Assembly (NCBI RefSeq): GCF_003730195.1
Contig: NZ_QWGG01000004.1
Coordinates: forward strand, 310,001-374,000
Origin: Halosimplex salinum
GTDB taxonomy: Archaea; Halobacteriota; Halobacteria; Halobacteriales; Haloarculaceae
Reading direction: 5' to 3'
DNA length: 64,000 bases
Shown in pieces: positions 34,900 to 43,103 of the stretch. Positions within the stretch are counted from its first letter, which is position 1, and every line of letters begins with the position of its first letter. Both the position numbers and the translations under genes were made by a program. A model generated the notes under the pieces. That model was not told the DNA's origin. It ran no database searches and saw nothing but the letters and a program-made list of their open reading frames with translations.

Positions 34900-35352
34900 A
34901 TGACCGAGACCGATTGCGTGTTCTGCGACATCGTCGCCGGGGAAGCGGACGCGCTCGTCGTCGACGAGCGCGACGGCGGCGACAGGCGACCGGGAACGCT
35001 GGCGTTCGCGCCGCTGTACCCGGTCGCGCCGGGCCACGTCCTCGTGATTCCGAAGGCGCACCACGAGTCGCTGTTCGACGTCCCCGAGGAGGCGCTCGGG
35101 GCCGTGATGGCGCACGTCCAGTCGCTGGCGCGACGGATGCGTCGCGAGGGCCCCGACGGGCGAGGGTTCGACGGCGTGAACGTCCTGAACGACAGCACCG
35201 CCTACCAGTCCGTCCCGCACCTTCACGTGCATCTGGTCGGGCGACGCGAGGATGACCCGGACCTGTTGCCGGGCGCCGACTACGAGGTGTCGAAGCGCGA
35301 CGCGTACGACGCCGTCTCCACCGCGCTCGACGACGACCGAGCGCGCGGGTGA
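34900..35352 (+). CDS. HIT-family nucleotide hydrolase/transferase
   Basis: 150 residues. CVFCDIVAGE at the N-terminus (zinc Cys pair) and the histidine triad HLHVHLVGR near residue 107 place it in the HIT superfamily (Hint-like). PVAPGHVLVIPKAHHESLFD is the conserved central strand-helix. Such enzymes hydrolyse adenosine phosphoramidates or dinucleoside polyphosphates. ATG 34900 is ten codons after another in-frame start and fits the family start. It lies between sufD and a duplicated sufD tail. Confidence 0.9.
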   Translation: MTETDCVFCDIVAGEADALVVDERDGGDRRPGTLAFAPLYPVAPGHVLVIPKAHHESLFDVPEEALGAVMAHVQSLARRMRREGPDGRGFDGVNVLNDSTAYQSVPHLHVHLVGRREDDPDLLPGADYEVSKRDAYDAVSTALDDDRARG

Positions 35353-35466
35353 GGACGCGCGAGGAACATGCTCGTCGAGGGCTTCTTCGTGCCCGTTCTC
35401 GAAGGGGCCGCCGTCGACGAACTCCGCGACGACCTCTGCGAACTCGTCGCCGAGCGTCTACACGAG
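35353..35466 (+). pseudogene. Duplicated 3' end of sufD
   Basis: 35365-35466 matches sufD 34704-34805 over 102 bases with six substitutions and no gaps, encoding MLVEGFFVPVLEGAAVDELR and onward. Weaker similarity extends back towards the HIT stop. The stop codon is lost (CACGAGCAG instead of CGCGAGTAG), so the frame runs on to 35559. No start signal is evident. It is a remnant, not a functional gene. Confidence 0.85.
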
Positions 35467-35578
35467 CAGCGCTCCTTCTTTCCCGCCACACGCGTTCGTT
35501 TCCCCGACGCTCCGAACCGACGAGCGGCCGTTCCACCGGTCCACAAAGCTGATACCTGATCGATAAGAACGCCGCGGT

Positions 35579-37726
35579 ATGTCAGTCCTCCGCGACGACG
35601 CGTACGGTTCCACGGCGACAGCGGTCGCCGTGGTCTGCGTCGCACTCGCGGTCTCGGTCCCCATCGCAACGGCCGCCGTCGGCGGGATTTCCGACAGCCC
35701 GAGCGACGGCGTCACACAGTCGTCGCTCGACGGCAGTGAGAACGCCGCCGTGACCTGTGCCGACCGGCAGGGGTCAGCCGACCTGCCGCCCGGCGCTCGG
35801 ACCAGTCCGGCGTCGGGGGAAGAAAACGGAGCGAGAGTCGCTGCGTCGAATCGCTCCGTGGACCAGACCGGGGACGGACCGCCGGAGGAGACGGTCCCGC
35901 TCGGCGGTATCGCCTACGTCTCGCTGTCGGTCCCCGACGGGTTCGACAGCACGGTCGAGGTCGGCGCGGGGACGAACCACTCCGTCGAAGCGACCGTCCG
36001 CGACGACGGAGACGGTCGGATCGAGCTCCGGATCAACACCTACGCCGCCGCGAACGGGACGGCGGTCGGTCCTCGCGCGTACGGGGTCACCGGCGACGAC
36101 GAGTTAGAGATCCACACCGACGAGACGAACGCGACGATGACGAACGGGACGTACCTGATCGAGACGGTGCGGGACGGGACCGTCCTCGACGAGCGGCGAC
36201 TGAACGTCACGGAGCCCGACTTCGGGACGGTGACCGCACTCGGGGGGCCGCCCCAGCTGTTCGACGCGGAGACGGTCGACGCCGTTCGGACCGCCGAAGC
36301 CCTCGGGATGCTTTCGAACGAACAGACGGAGTACAACCGCACCGCGGTGGGACTTGGCGAGACAGTCGTGCTCCGCATCGAGTCGCCGAGTTTCCTGGGC
36401 GCCGTCGCGGCGCAACCCGGCGAGACGGCGACCGAGCGGCTCGGCCGCGTCCACGAGTACCACGACCGGGACCCGTCGGTCGCGTTCGGGATAGACGGGC
36501 CGTGTTACGCGCTGGACTACGAGGCGAGCGCCGATAACGGCGCGGTTCGCGCCCTCCCCGACTACGCGAACGGGACGCTGTATCTCCTCGTGGACCACGA
36601 CAGGACCGAGCAGTACACCGGCTACGGTAGTTTCGGACTGGACGTCGACGATCGGAACCCGCTTGGAAACTACGACGAGTACCTGCATTTCGAACGGGGA
36701 GAATACGGCGACACCGATCGAGGACCGACAGTGGATCGGCTCGGTCCGTACTCGTATAACCAGCGCGTGGACGGCGTCGTCTCCTGGCCGACCGACGGAT
36801 CCGTTGAAATCTCCGGCGAGAGCGACCGGTCGTCGCTGACCGTCAGCTACCGATCGCTGACCGACCCGACCTACCGGGTCAGTCGTACGGTCGAGGTTCA
36901 TGGGGAGTCGTTCGCCCGAGAACTCCCGCTCCGAAACGTCGACCGGGATCTGTACGAAGTGAGGGTCGGCAACACATCCTACACGGCCAAAGTCGATGAC
37001 CCGCCGAACGCCACGTGGGAACTCACGTCGCCCGAGGGCGCCGAACGGGTCGACCGACTCGGTATCGAGCAACTGAAACTCGAAGACGGCGGCTTCGTCG
37101 TGGCGTACCGCCCCGGACCCAACGCCACCGAGTTCGAGCGAGTCGGCTCCGCGGGGACACGCGACATCGCCATGCCGATCCGTCCGACGAACGAGTCCCA
37201 GCACCTCGTCGTCGTCGCCCACCGCGACGGCAACGACAACGGCCGTTTCGACGGGGCGGATACGGATCCGGCCTACCGCGTCGGCGGCGACGCGGTCCGC
37301 GAGTGGGTCGGAATCGAGACGACGGACGGAAATCTGTCCGAAGACCCGCCGCTCGGGTCGTTCGCCCTCTCGAAGGTCGGTGACCCAGTCGAGGGCGTGC
37401 CGACGCAGACGACGGTCGAGCCGACCCCGACCGCGACTACGACCCCGACCGCGACTACGACTCCCGCTTCGACACCGACCCCGACCCCGACTGCCGCCCC
37501 GACGGACACGGTGTCGCCCGTACCGACGCCGACGGAGACTGGCACGCCGACCGGCACCTCGCCCGCGGTCACGACCGTTGCCGACACCGAAATGGAAGCC
37601 ACCGGGGCGGCGACGACGTCGACACGGACCGACGGCACGTCGACGGACGGCTCCGGATTCGGCGTCGTCTCGGTCCTCGTCGCGCTGGCCCTGATGATCG
37701 GACTCCGCTCGCACCGGCGACAGTAG
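35579..37726 (+). CDS. Large surface glycoprotein with archaeosortase-type C-terminus
   Basis: 715 residues. The N-terminal signal peptide covers about residues 12-33 (TAVAVVCVALAVSVPIATAA). A long beta-rich ectodomain with many N-glycosylation sequons (NGT, NAT, NRT, NST) follows. Around 545-575 lies AHRDGNDNGRFDGADTDPAY, recurrent in haloarchaeal DUF7282-type modules. A Thr/Pro-rich stalk (about 605-660) leads to SGFGVVSVLVALALMIGLRS plus basic residues, a variant of the PGF-CTERM signal processed by archaeosortase. It is probably anchored in the S-layer. Function unknown. Confidence 0.82.
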   Translation: MSVLRDDAYGSTATAVAVVCVALAVSVPIATAAVGGISDSPSDGVTQSSLDGSENAAVTCADRQGSADLPPGARTSPASGEENGARVAASNRSVDQTGDGPPEETVPLGGIAYVSLSVPDGFDSTVEVGAGTNHSVEATVRDDGDGRIELRINTYAAANGTAVGPRAYGVTGDDELEIHTDETNATMTNGTYLIETVRDGTVLDERRLNVTEPDFGTVTALGGPPQLFDAETVDAVRTAEALGMLSNEQTEYNRTAVGLGETVVLRIESPSFLGAVAAQPGETATERLGRVHEYHDRDPSVAFGIDGPCYALDYEASADNGAVRALPDYANGTLYLLVDHDRTEQYTGYGSFGLDVDDRNPLGNYDEYLHFERGEYGDTDRGPTVDRLGPYSYNQRVDGVVSWPTDGSVEISGESDRSSLTVSYRSLTDPTYRVSRTVEVHGESFARELPLRNVDRDLYEVRVGNTSYTAKVDDPPNATWELTSPEGAERVDRLGIEQLKLEDGGFVVAYRPGPNATEFERVGSAGTRDIAMPIRPTNESQHLVVVAHRDGNDNGRFDGADTDPAYRVGGDAVREWVGIETTDGNLSEDPPLGSFALSKVGDPVEGVPTQTTVEPTPTATTTPTATTTPASTPTPTPTAAPTDTVSPVPTPTETGTPTGTSPAVTTVADTEMEATGAATTSTRTDGTSTDGSGFGVVSVLVALALMIGLRSHRRQ

Positions 37727-37886
37727 CTCTCGGCAGTCTCGGCTGTGTCGACGTAACCGGCGATTCGTGACCGCGCGTCGGTCGTTTTCGACCGGGTGAC
37801 GGCGCGACTCGTAGCGCGTCGCTTCGTCGACTCGTCGAGCAGCGCCGGGAGACATATTCGCCAGACAGACACTTCCACTTCGTCGA

Positions 37887-37905
37887 CAATCTTTATTACA
37901 GATTG
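37887..37905 (+). promoter_or_regulatory. Palindromic promoter-like element
   Basis: CAATCT-TTATTAC-AGATTG: 6-bp inverted arms enclosing a TATA-like TTTATTA. It lies 25 bp before ATG 37931, the usual distance for a leaderless start. A regulator bound here would cover the TATA box. Confidence 0.55.
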
Positions 37906-37930
37906 GCGAGAGTGAAAGTACGATTGAGGT

Positions 37931-38197
37931 ATGAGACGGGAACTCATTCGGTCGGTCGGTGTCCGCGTGGGCAACGTTCGGGGTCGGCAGACACCGGTCG
38001 TCCGTATCAGGGGCACGGAACGGGAGGGCGAACGGTGTCGGTCCGCTCGACCTGATCGAGCGACACGGTGTCAGGGCTGGCACGGGCGGGGGGTCGATGC
38101 GGGACCTGCCGTCGAGCGTCGTGAAATCGGTTCGGGCGAGTCCATCCAGAGGGTGTCCCCCCGATGTCGGGACGGGGGGCAGTCCCCCGGATGTTGA
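37931..38197 (+). CDS. Possible basic leader ORF (88 aa)
   Basis: MRRELIRSVGVRVGNVRGRQ... rich in Arg (about one in five) and with four Cys, unlike the acidic proteins around it, so coding status is doubtful. In favour: it begins 25 bp after a promoter-like element, and its stop overlaps the start of the cysteine-peptidase-like gene (ATGTTGA at 38191-38197), the junction style used throughout this operon. It could be translated only to couple or attenuate the first gene. Confidence 0.3.
   Translation: MRRELIRSVGVRVGNVRGRQTPVVRIRGTEREGERCRSARPDRATRCQGWHGRGVDAGPAVERREIGSGESIQRVSPRCRDGGQSPGC
38157..38188 (+). promoter_or_regulatory. Mutually exclusive hairpins before the first operon gene
   Basis: C6G at 38157-38163 can pair with CG6 at 38173-38179 (7 bp, 9-nt loop). 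The same G-tract (38175-38179) can instead pair with C5 at 38184-38188 (5 bp, 4-nt loop). The second hairpin ends two bases before ATG 38191 and would hide the start; the first would free it. An attenuator or RNA-switch role is inference. Confidence 0.5.
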
Positions 38198-39411
38198 CGC
38201 TGGAACTCGGCGATCTCACGTGTACGACCCAGAACGAGAGCGGGTCTGACGAGGTGTTACTCGAACTCCGACTCGACGGCGCACACCGGGAGCCGTACCC
38301 GCTCTACCGGGAGATGGACGCGGGGGACTCGTGGACTATCGACCGATCGTACGGCTTCGGCGGTCAGGCGACGCTAACCCTACTGGAACTGGACCCGGTA
38401 GCGAACGACGAGATCGGGTCCCAGCCCATCGACCAGTCGGGGCAGACGACCCTGAGCTTCGAGGGGGACGACGCCGAGTACGACCTCGACGTGACGGTCT
38501 CGCAGGTGTCCGGGACGGATCCCGTGAGCTACGCTATCGACGCGTTCGACAATTCGACGACGAGCGTCGTCCAGAGCGGTTCGAACGCGGGCAACGGAAC
38601 GGTCTGGACGGGCGTGTCGAAGCAGGCGCTCGTGAATCGACTCCGAACCCTCCTCCCACCGGGCGGGAATCCGAACCTGCTTCATCAGGGAGGGACGCCC
38701 TTCTGCGGGACGATCGCGCTCGCGCTGGGCCTCGCACAGCGCCAGCCCAGGCGTCTGGTCGAACTGACGCGGGGGCTCTTCGAAACCGGGGAACTGCTGA
38801 CGGTCGGGGAGTACACCGCGCTGAGCGAAGACCTGAGGGCGAGTCCGGCGCCGAACAACACTCGGGACCTGGAGTGGGTGGTGGGCGCCTCATTGCGCGA
38901 ATCGAAAAACTGGGTCATCGACGTCCAGAACGACGTGTTTCTCGACAAACCGCTGTCGCTGCTCCACGCAGGCTGGCCGTGGGTTCTCAGGGACCTCGCC
39001 GCGGACGTCCTCGATTTCGGGAACATGACGCTGTACGCCGGTCCCACGTTGGAAACGTTACTGTTGAACAAACCGGGAGCGACGCCGCAGTTCGATCCGG
39101 TCTCGGTCGAGACGTCGGTCGAGAAGGCCGGCGAGGCCTACCGGAACGGCGGGCTCGGGATCTTGCTGCTCGACGGGAGTTTCGTCCAGGGGGAAAAGAC
39201 GGCGGCGGGGAACCCGCCGACGCCGATCACGACCGCCGACGAGCCCTGGGTCGCGGCGCCGACGCACTACATCACCTGCCTGGACGGGAACCCAGTTACC
39301 GGGAGCGATTACACGTTCAGGGCCCAGACCTGGGGCGGTCGCGTGGAGTTCGACCTCCCAGTCTCCGAGGGCAACTACTACTTCTTCGGGACGATCGCGG
39401 GGTACCCATGA
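38191..39411 (+). CDS. Operon gene A: C2-like domain fused to papain-like cysteine peptidase
   Basis: 406 residues; ATG 38191 (ATG 38164 in frame is possible). Residues 1-115 form a beta-sandwich-like region, LTLELGDLTCTTQNESGSDE through LLELDPVANDEIG, resembling C2-type domains. Residues 140-406 look like a papain-fold peptidase: the nucleophile in GGTPFCGTIALALG (Cys172), the base in PTHYITCLDG (His359) and a WG element after it (AQTWGGRVEF). WVVGASLRESKNW lies between. No signal peptide. The assignment rests on motif order, not on a named family. It starts the five-gene giant-protein operon and ends in ATGA, opening a 27-codon ORF. Confidence 0.7.
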   Translation: MLTLELGDLTCTTQNESGSDEVLLELRLDGAHREPYPLYREMDAGDSWTIDRSYGFGGQATLTLLELDPVANDEIGSQPIDQSGQTTLSFEGDDAEYDLDVTVSQVSGTDPVSYAIDAFDNSTTSVVQSGSNAGNGTVWTGVSKQALVNRLRTLLPPGGNPNLLHQGGTPFCGTIALALGLAQRQPRRLVELTRGLFETGELLTVGEYTALSEDLRASPAPNNTRDLEWVVGASLRESKNWVIDVQNDVFLDKPLSLLHAGWPWVLRDLAADVLDFGNMTLYAGPTLETLLLNKPGATPQFDPVSVETSVEKAGEAYRNGGLGILLLDGSFVQGEKTAAGNPPTPITTADEPWVAAPTHYITCLDGNPVTGSDYTFRAQTWGGRVEFDLPVSEGNYYFFGTIAGYP

Positions 39412-39491
39412 TCGAAGCTACAGACCCAGTACCGAACAGACGCATCGTACGTTCCGAGGCACCCGCGACCGGGGAGGCTCGCAGTGCCTGA
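39408..39491 (+). CDS. Relay ORF 1 (27 aa) between genes A and B
   Basis: MIEATDPVPNRRIVRSEAPA and seven more residues. Its ATG overlaps the gene A stop (ATGA) and its TGA lies inside gene B, 8 nt overlapping (GTGCCTGA, 39484-39491). It fills the only gap between A and B exactly, so ribosomes could pass along without releasing. It is too short to recognise as a protein. Confidence 0.45.
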   Translation: MIEATDPVPNRRIVRSEAPATGEARSA

Positions 39492-42400
39492 CTCGTTCGT
39501 CGAGACGATCTCGGTCGAGATACGGAGCCTGCTCGAACCGCTCGTCGACGCGGCCGAGAGCGAAGACGCTCGCCGTCGGCTCTTCACTGCGGTCGTGACC
39601 GACCTCTCGGAGGGGGACGCCGACCAGCTCACGAAGCCAGCGGTGGGCGACGCCTTCGACGCGTTCGTGAACGCCTACGAGTCGCTGTCCGACTCGGGAG
39701 GCCAGCCGACCTCGCTGGCGGGCGTGACCCAGCGGCTGTCGACGTTCGGCGAGGTCGTCGTGGCCATCGAGGACATCGAATCGGCCTTCGACGGCGCGAC
39801 GTTCGACGGCATCGCGCAAGCGATCGTCGAGTACCTCGTGCTCGACTACCTGGAACGCCGTTCGCCCCAGGCGCTCGATATCGGACTGCTCCTGACGGTC
39901 GTCGAGCCCGAGGAGCTCGACCCGTCGTCGATCCCGGACAACCAGTGGGGCGGGACGAGAGCGTACGGGCGGTCCAGACACGCCTCGCTCGACCTCGAAC
40001 GGGTCGGCCACTTGCTCGATGCGCCAGCGGAGACGCTTCGGGAGTTCTACCTGCCCGAGACCGTCGAGACCGAGGACGTCAGGGATATAGAGGGGCAGCT
40101 GTTCCCGTGGGTGGTGATCCTCGCGGGGAACCTCGGGTTCGACCTGCAGTACGGCGTGTTCACCCAACAGGAGGAGAACGTCGCGGACATCCAGGGCGTG
40201 ACGCTGGCGTCACGGTCGCTCTCGACCACCCGGACGTTCGGCGACGACGCGATGGTCGGCCTCTCCATCGGACTGGGTCTCGCCGGCGACGAGCTCGCGC
40301 TGCTGGTCGACCCCGCCGGGTCGGTGTCGGTCCCTCCGGTCACCGTCGGGGACTGGCAGCTCTCGGTCGAACTCACGGCCGACGGGACCGTGGCGCTCAC
40401 GAAGACCGGCGTCGACGCCGAGGACGCAGCGGCCGAGGTCGAAGGGACGGTCGCACTGGACAAACGACCTCCGCAGTCGGGCGAACCGGCAGTTCGGATC
40501 GGCGGGAGCGAGAGTACGCGCCTCGAGATCGGTACGTTCGGCATCGAGGGCTCACTCACCGCCACGACCGACGGTATCGACGCCGACATCGTGGCGAAGG
40601 CGGACGATTCGAACGTCACCGTCTCCGGTGGTGACGGCGACTCGTTCGTCGCGAAGGTGCTCCCGGAGGACGGGCTCGCCGTCGACTTCGACGCCGGCCT
40701 GGGGTGGGCCAGCGGTCGCGGGGTCTACTTCCGCGGCGGCGGCGGCATCGACACCGACATCCCCGTTCAGTTCTCGCTCGGGTCGGCGCTGACGGTCCCG
40801 AACCTCCACCTCGCGGCGAAGCCGGACCCGTCGGGCGAAACGATGTCGATCCCGGTCGAGGTCTCGGCGAGCCCGCAGGTGCAACTCGGCCCGGTCGCCG
40901 CGACGGTGGAGCAGATCGGGCTCGAAGCCGACGTGAGCTTCCCCGAGGACGGTGGCGGCAACCTCGGGCCGCTCGACGTGGAACTCGGGTTCAAACCGCC
41001 TTCGGGTGCGGGTCTCTCGGTCGATGCCAGCGCCGTCGTCGGCGGCGGCTACCTGAACTTCGACCCGGAGAACGAACGCTACAGCGGGACGCTCCAGCTC
41101 CAGATCGGTTCGCTGACGCTCAAAGCGGTCGGCCTGTTGACGACGCAGCTCTCGGACGGTCGCGACGGCTTCTCCCTGCTCGTGATCATCACCGGCGAGT
41201 TCCCGCCGGTCCAGCTCGGCTTCGGGTTCACGCTGAACGGACTCGGCGGACTGCTCGGAGTCAACCGCGGGACGAAGGTCGAGGCGCTCCGCTCGGGCCT
41301 GCGCGACGGGACGACGAAGTCGGTGCTCTTCCCGAAGGACCCGATCCGCAACGCCTCGCGGATCGTCAGCGACCTCCGGCGCGTGTTCCCGCCGACCCGC
41401 GCCCGACACGTGTTCGGTCCGATGGCGAAACTCGGGTGGGGGACGCCGACCATCATGACCGCGGAGATCGGCGTCCTGGTCTCGCTCCCGTCGCCGGTGA
41501 AACTGGTCATCCTCGGTCGCCTGCACGCCGCGCTCCCCGACGACGAGGCGGCGCTGGTCGTGTTCAACATGGACGCGATCGGCGTGATCGACTTCGGCGC
41601 GAAGGAGGCCAGCATCGACGCGACCCTGTACGACTCGCGGCTCGTGGCGTACACGCTGACCGGCGACATGGCGATGCGGACGAACTGGGGCGAGGACCCG
41701 GACTTCGCGCTGTCGGTCGGCGGCTTCCACCCGCAGTTCGACCCGCCCGAGGGGTTCCCGGAGCTGCGCCGTATCGCGCTGACGCTCGGCCCCGGAAACC
41801 CGCGGATCCGCTGGTCCGGCTACTTCGCGATCACGTCGAACACCGTCCAGGCGGGCGCGAAGGTCGAACTGTACGCGGCGGCGGCCGGCTTCTCGCTGTC
41901 GGGCCACCTCGGCTTCGACGCGCTGTTCCAGTTCGACCCGTTCAAACTGATCGTCGACATCGCGGCCGGGTTCGCCGTGAAACGCGGCGGGACGACGCTG
42001 CTGTCGGTCCAGCTGTCGGGGTCGCTGAAGGGGCCGAACCCCTGGCACGTCAGCGGGAAGGCGTCGTTCGAGATCTGGCCGCTCAGCTTCTCGGTGAACG
42101 TCGACGCGACGTTCGGCGAGGAGTCGGACCCCGAGCCGCTGCCGCCGGCGGACGTGTTCGGACAGGTCGTCGACGCCCTGGAGGACGAGCGCAACTGGAG
42201 CGCCCAGCTCCCGGAAGGCGGCGAGTCCATCGTCACGCTCCGCGACGTGGAGCGCGAGGACGGCACCGTGCTGGCCCATCCGCTCGGGACGCTCGCGGTC
42301 CGCCAGCAGGTCGCGCCCCTCGGCGTGACCATCGAGACGTTCGGCAACGCTCGACCCGAGACCTACACGAAGTACTGGGTGGCGTCGGTCAGCGTCGCCG

Positions 42401-42996
42401 GACAGTCACAGTCGGTCGACGGCGAGGACGCTCGCGAGCAGTTCGCGCCCGCGCAGTTCTTCGAGATGAGCGACGCCGAGAAGCTGGAGGGGCCGTCGTT
42501 CGAGCGCTACCCGGCGGGCACGGAGGTCGGGAACGCGCTCTTCGCCCACGGCGGGATGGACCCGGAGGACGCCGACCAGACGCGGAGCGCGGAGCTGACC
42601 TACGAGACGTCGGTCGTCGACGAGCGGGCGTCGCCGTTCCCGATGGTCTGGAAGCGGCTCTCGATGCCGCAGACGACGGCGGCGGCGCTGACGGAGGTGA
42701 GTGCGGTCGCCCGCGGGCCGACCCGGACGACCGGGACCGCGAAGTTCGCGGACACGGACGACGCGAGCGGACCGACCGGCGTCGACGCCGGCGTCTCGGT
42801 CTCCGACACGACGTACGTGGTCGCGCGGACGAGCGACCTCAGGCGGGTCGCCGTCCCCGACGTGCCAGCGGACGGAACGACGAACCGAGAGGCGACCGAG
42901 GCGCTCGACGCCTTCCTCGCCGACGGGGACCGCGACGCCGGGACGTATCGCGTCGTCGCGAGTCACGAGGCGACGGGCCCGGCGGTGGAGCCATGA
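39484..42996 (+). CDS. Operon gene B: DUF6603 giant beta-rich protein
   Basis: 1170 residues, GTG start. An alpha-helical N-terminus (about 1-220) is followed by long stretches of short strands. Residues about 575-885 match the DUF6603 pattern: LGFGFTLNGLGGLLGVNRG, RHVFGPMAKLGWGTPTIMTA, DATLYDSRLVAYTLTGDMAM and HLGFDALFQFDPFKLIVDIA. I see no cysteine in the whole protein. No signal peptide. DUF6603 has no assigned function that I know. The C-terminal 280 residues form a separate region with PAGTEVGNALFAHGG. It ends in ATGA, which opens a 36-codon ORF. Confidence 0.85.
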   Translation: MPDSFVETISVEIRSLLEPLVDAAESEDARRRLFTAVVTDLSEGDADQLTKPAVGDAFDAFVNAYESLSDSGGQPTSLAGVTQRLSTFGEVVVAIEDIESAFDGATFDGIAQAIVEYLVLDYLERRSPQALDIGLLLTVVEPEELDPSSIPDNQWGGTRAYGRSRHASLDLERVGHLLDAPAETLREFYLPETVETEDVRDIEGQLFPWVVILAGNLGFDLQYGVFTQQEENVADIQGVTLASRSLSTTRTFGDDAMVGLSIGLGLAGDELALLVDPAGSVSVPPVTVGDWQLSVELTADGTVALTKTGVDAEDAAAEVEGTVALDKRPPQSGEPAVRIGGSESTRLEIGTFGIEGSLTATTDGIDADIVAKADDSNVTVSGGDGDSFVAKVLPEDGLAVDFDAGLGWASGRGVYFRGGGGIDTDIPVQFSLGSALTVPNLHLAAKPDPSGETMSIPVEVSASPQVQLGPVAATVEQIGLEADVSFPEDGGGNLGPLDVELGFKPPSGAGLSVDASAVVGGGYLNFDPENERYSGTLQLQIGSLTLKAVGLLTTQLSDGRDGFSLLVIITGEFPPVQLGFGFTLNGLGGLLGVNRGTKVEALRSGLRDGTTKSVLFPKDPIRNASRIVSDLRRVFPPTRARHVFGPMAKLGWGTPTIMTAEIGVLVSLPSPVKLVILGRLHAALPDDEAALVVFNMDAIGVIDFGAKEASIDATLYDSRLVAYTLTGDMAMRTNWGEDPDFALSVGGFHPQFDPPEGFPELRRIALTLGPGNPRIRWSGYFAITSNTVQAGAKVELYAAAAGFSLSGHLGFDALFQFDPFKLIVDIAAGFAVKRGGTTLLSVQLSGSLKGPNPWHVSGKASFEIWPLSFSVNVDATFGEESDPEPLPPADVFGQVVDALEDERNWSAQLPEGGESIVTLRDVEREDGTVLAHPLGTLAVRQQVAPLGVTIETFGNARPETYTKYWVASVSVAGQSQSVDGEDAREQFAPAQFFEMSDAEKLEGPSFERYPAGTEVGNALFAHGGMDPEDADQTRSAELTYETSVVDERASPFPMVWKRLSMPQTTAAALTEVSAVARGPTRTTGTAKFADTDDASGPTGVDAGVSVSDTTYVVARTSDLRRVAVPDVPADGTTNREATEALDAFLADGDRDAGTYRVVASHEATGPAVEP

Positions 42997-43103
42997 GCGG
43001 TCCCGGAATCGAGCGCGATACCGGGGCCACGAGCGCCGCTCGCGCGGCGAACGGAGATACGACCATGCACGCAACGGACGACAGTGGGGCGGTGGCACAG
43101 TGA
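42993..43103 (+). CDS. Relay ORF 2 (36 aa) between genes B and C
   Basis: MSGPGIERDTGATSAARAAN and 16 more residues. The start overlaps the gene B stop (ATGA) and its stop overlaps the GTG of gene C (GTGA, 43100-43103). Inside it, GGGGCGGTGG ends four bases before that GTG and can serve as a Shine-Dalgarno sequence. Whether the peptide itself matters is unknown. Confidence 0.45.
   Translation: MSGPGIERDTGATSAARAANGDTTMHATDDSGAVAQ

Larger units (their letters stand above)
37727..38190. other. Leader region of the giant-protein operon
   Basis: 464 bp. It contains a promoter-like AT-rich palindrome at 37887-37905, an 88-codon basic ORF starting at 37931, and strong alternative hairpins just before the first gene (38157-38188). 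The first 150 bp after the surface-protein stop show nothing recognisable. Confidence 0.6.

Noticed and set aside
35368-35559. Functional small gene after HIT
   Set aside because: Its first 33 residues are the sufD C-terminus; the remainder is stop-codon read-through with unrelated composition.
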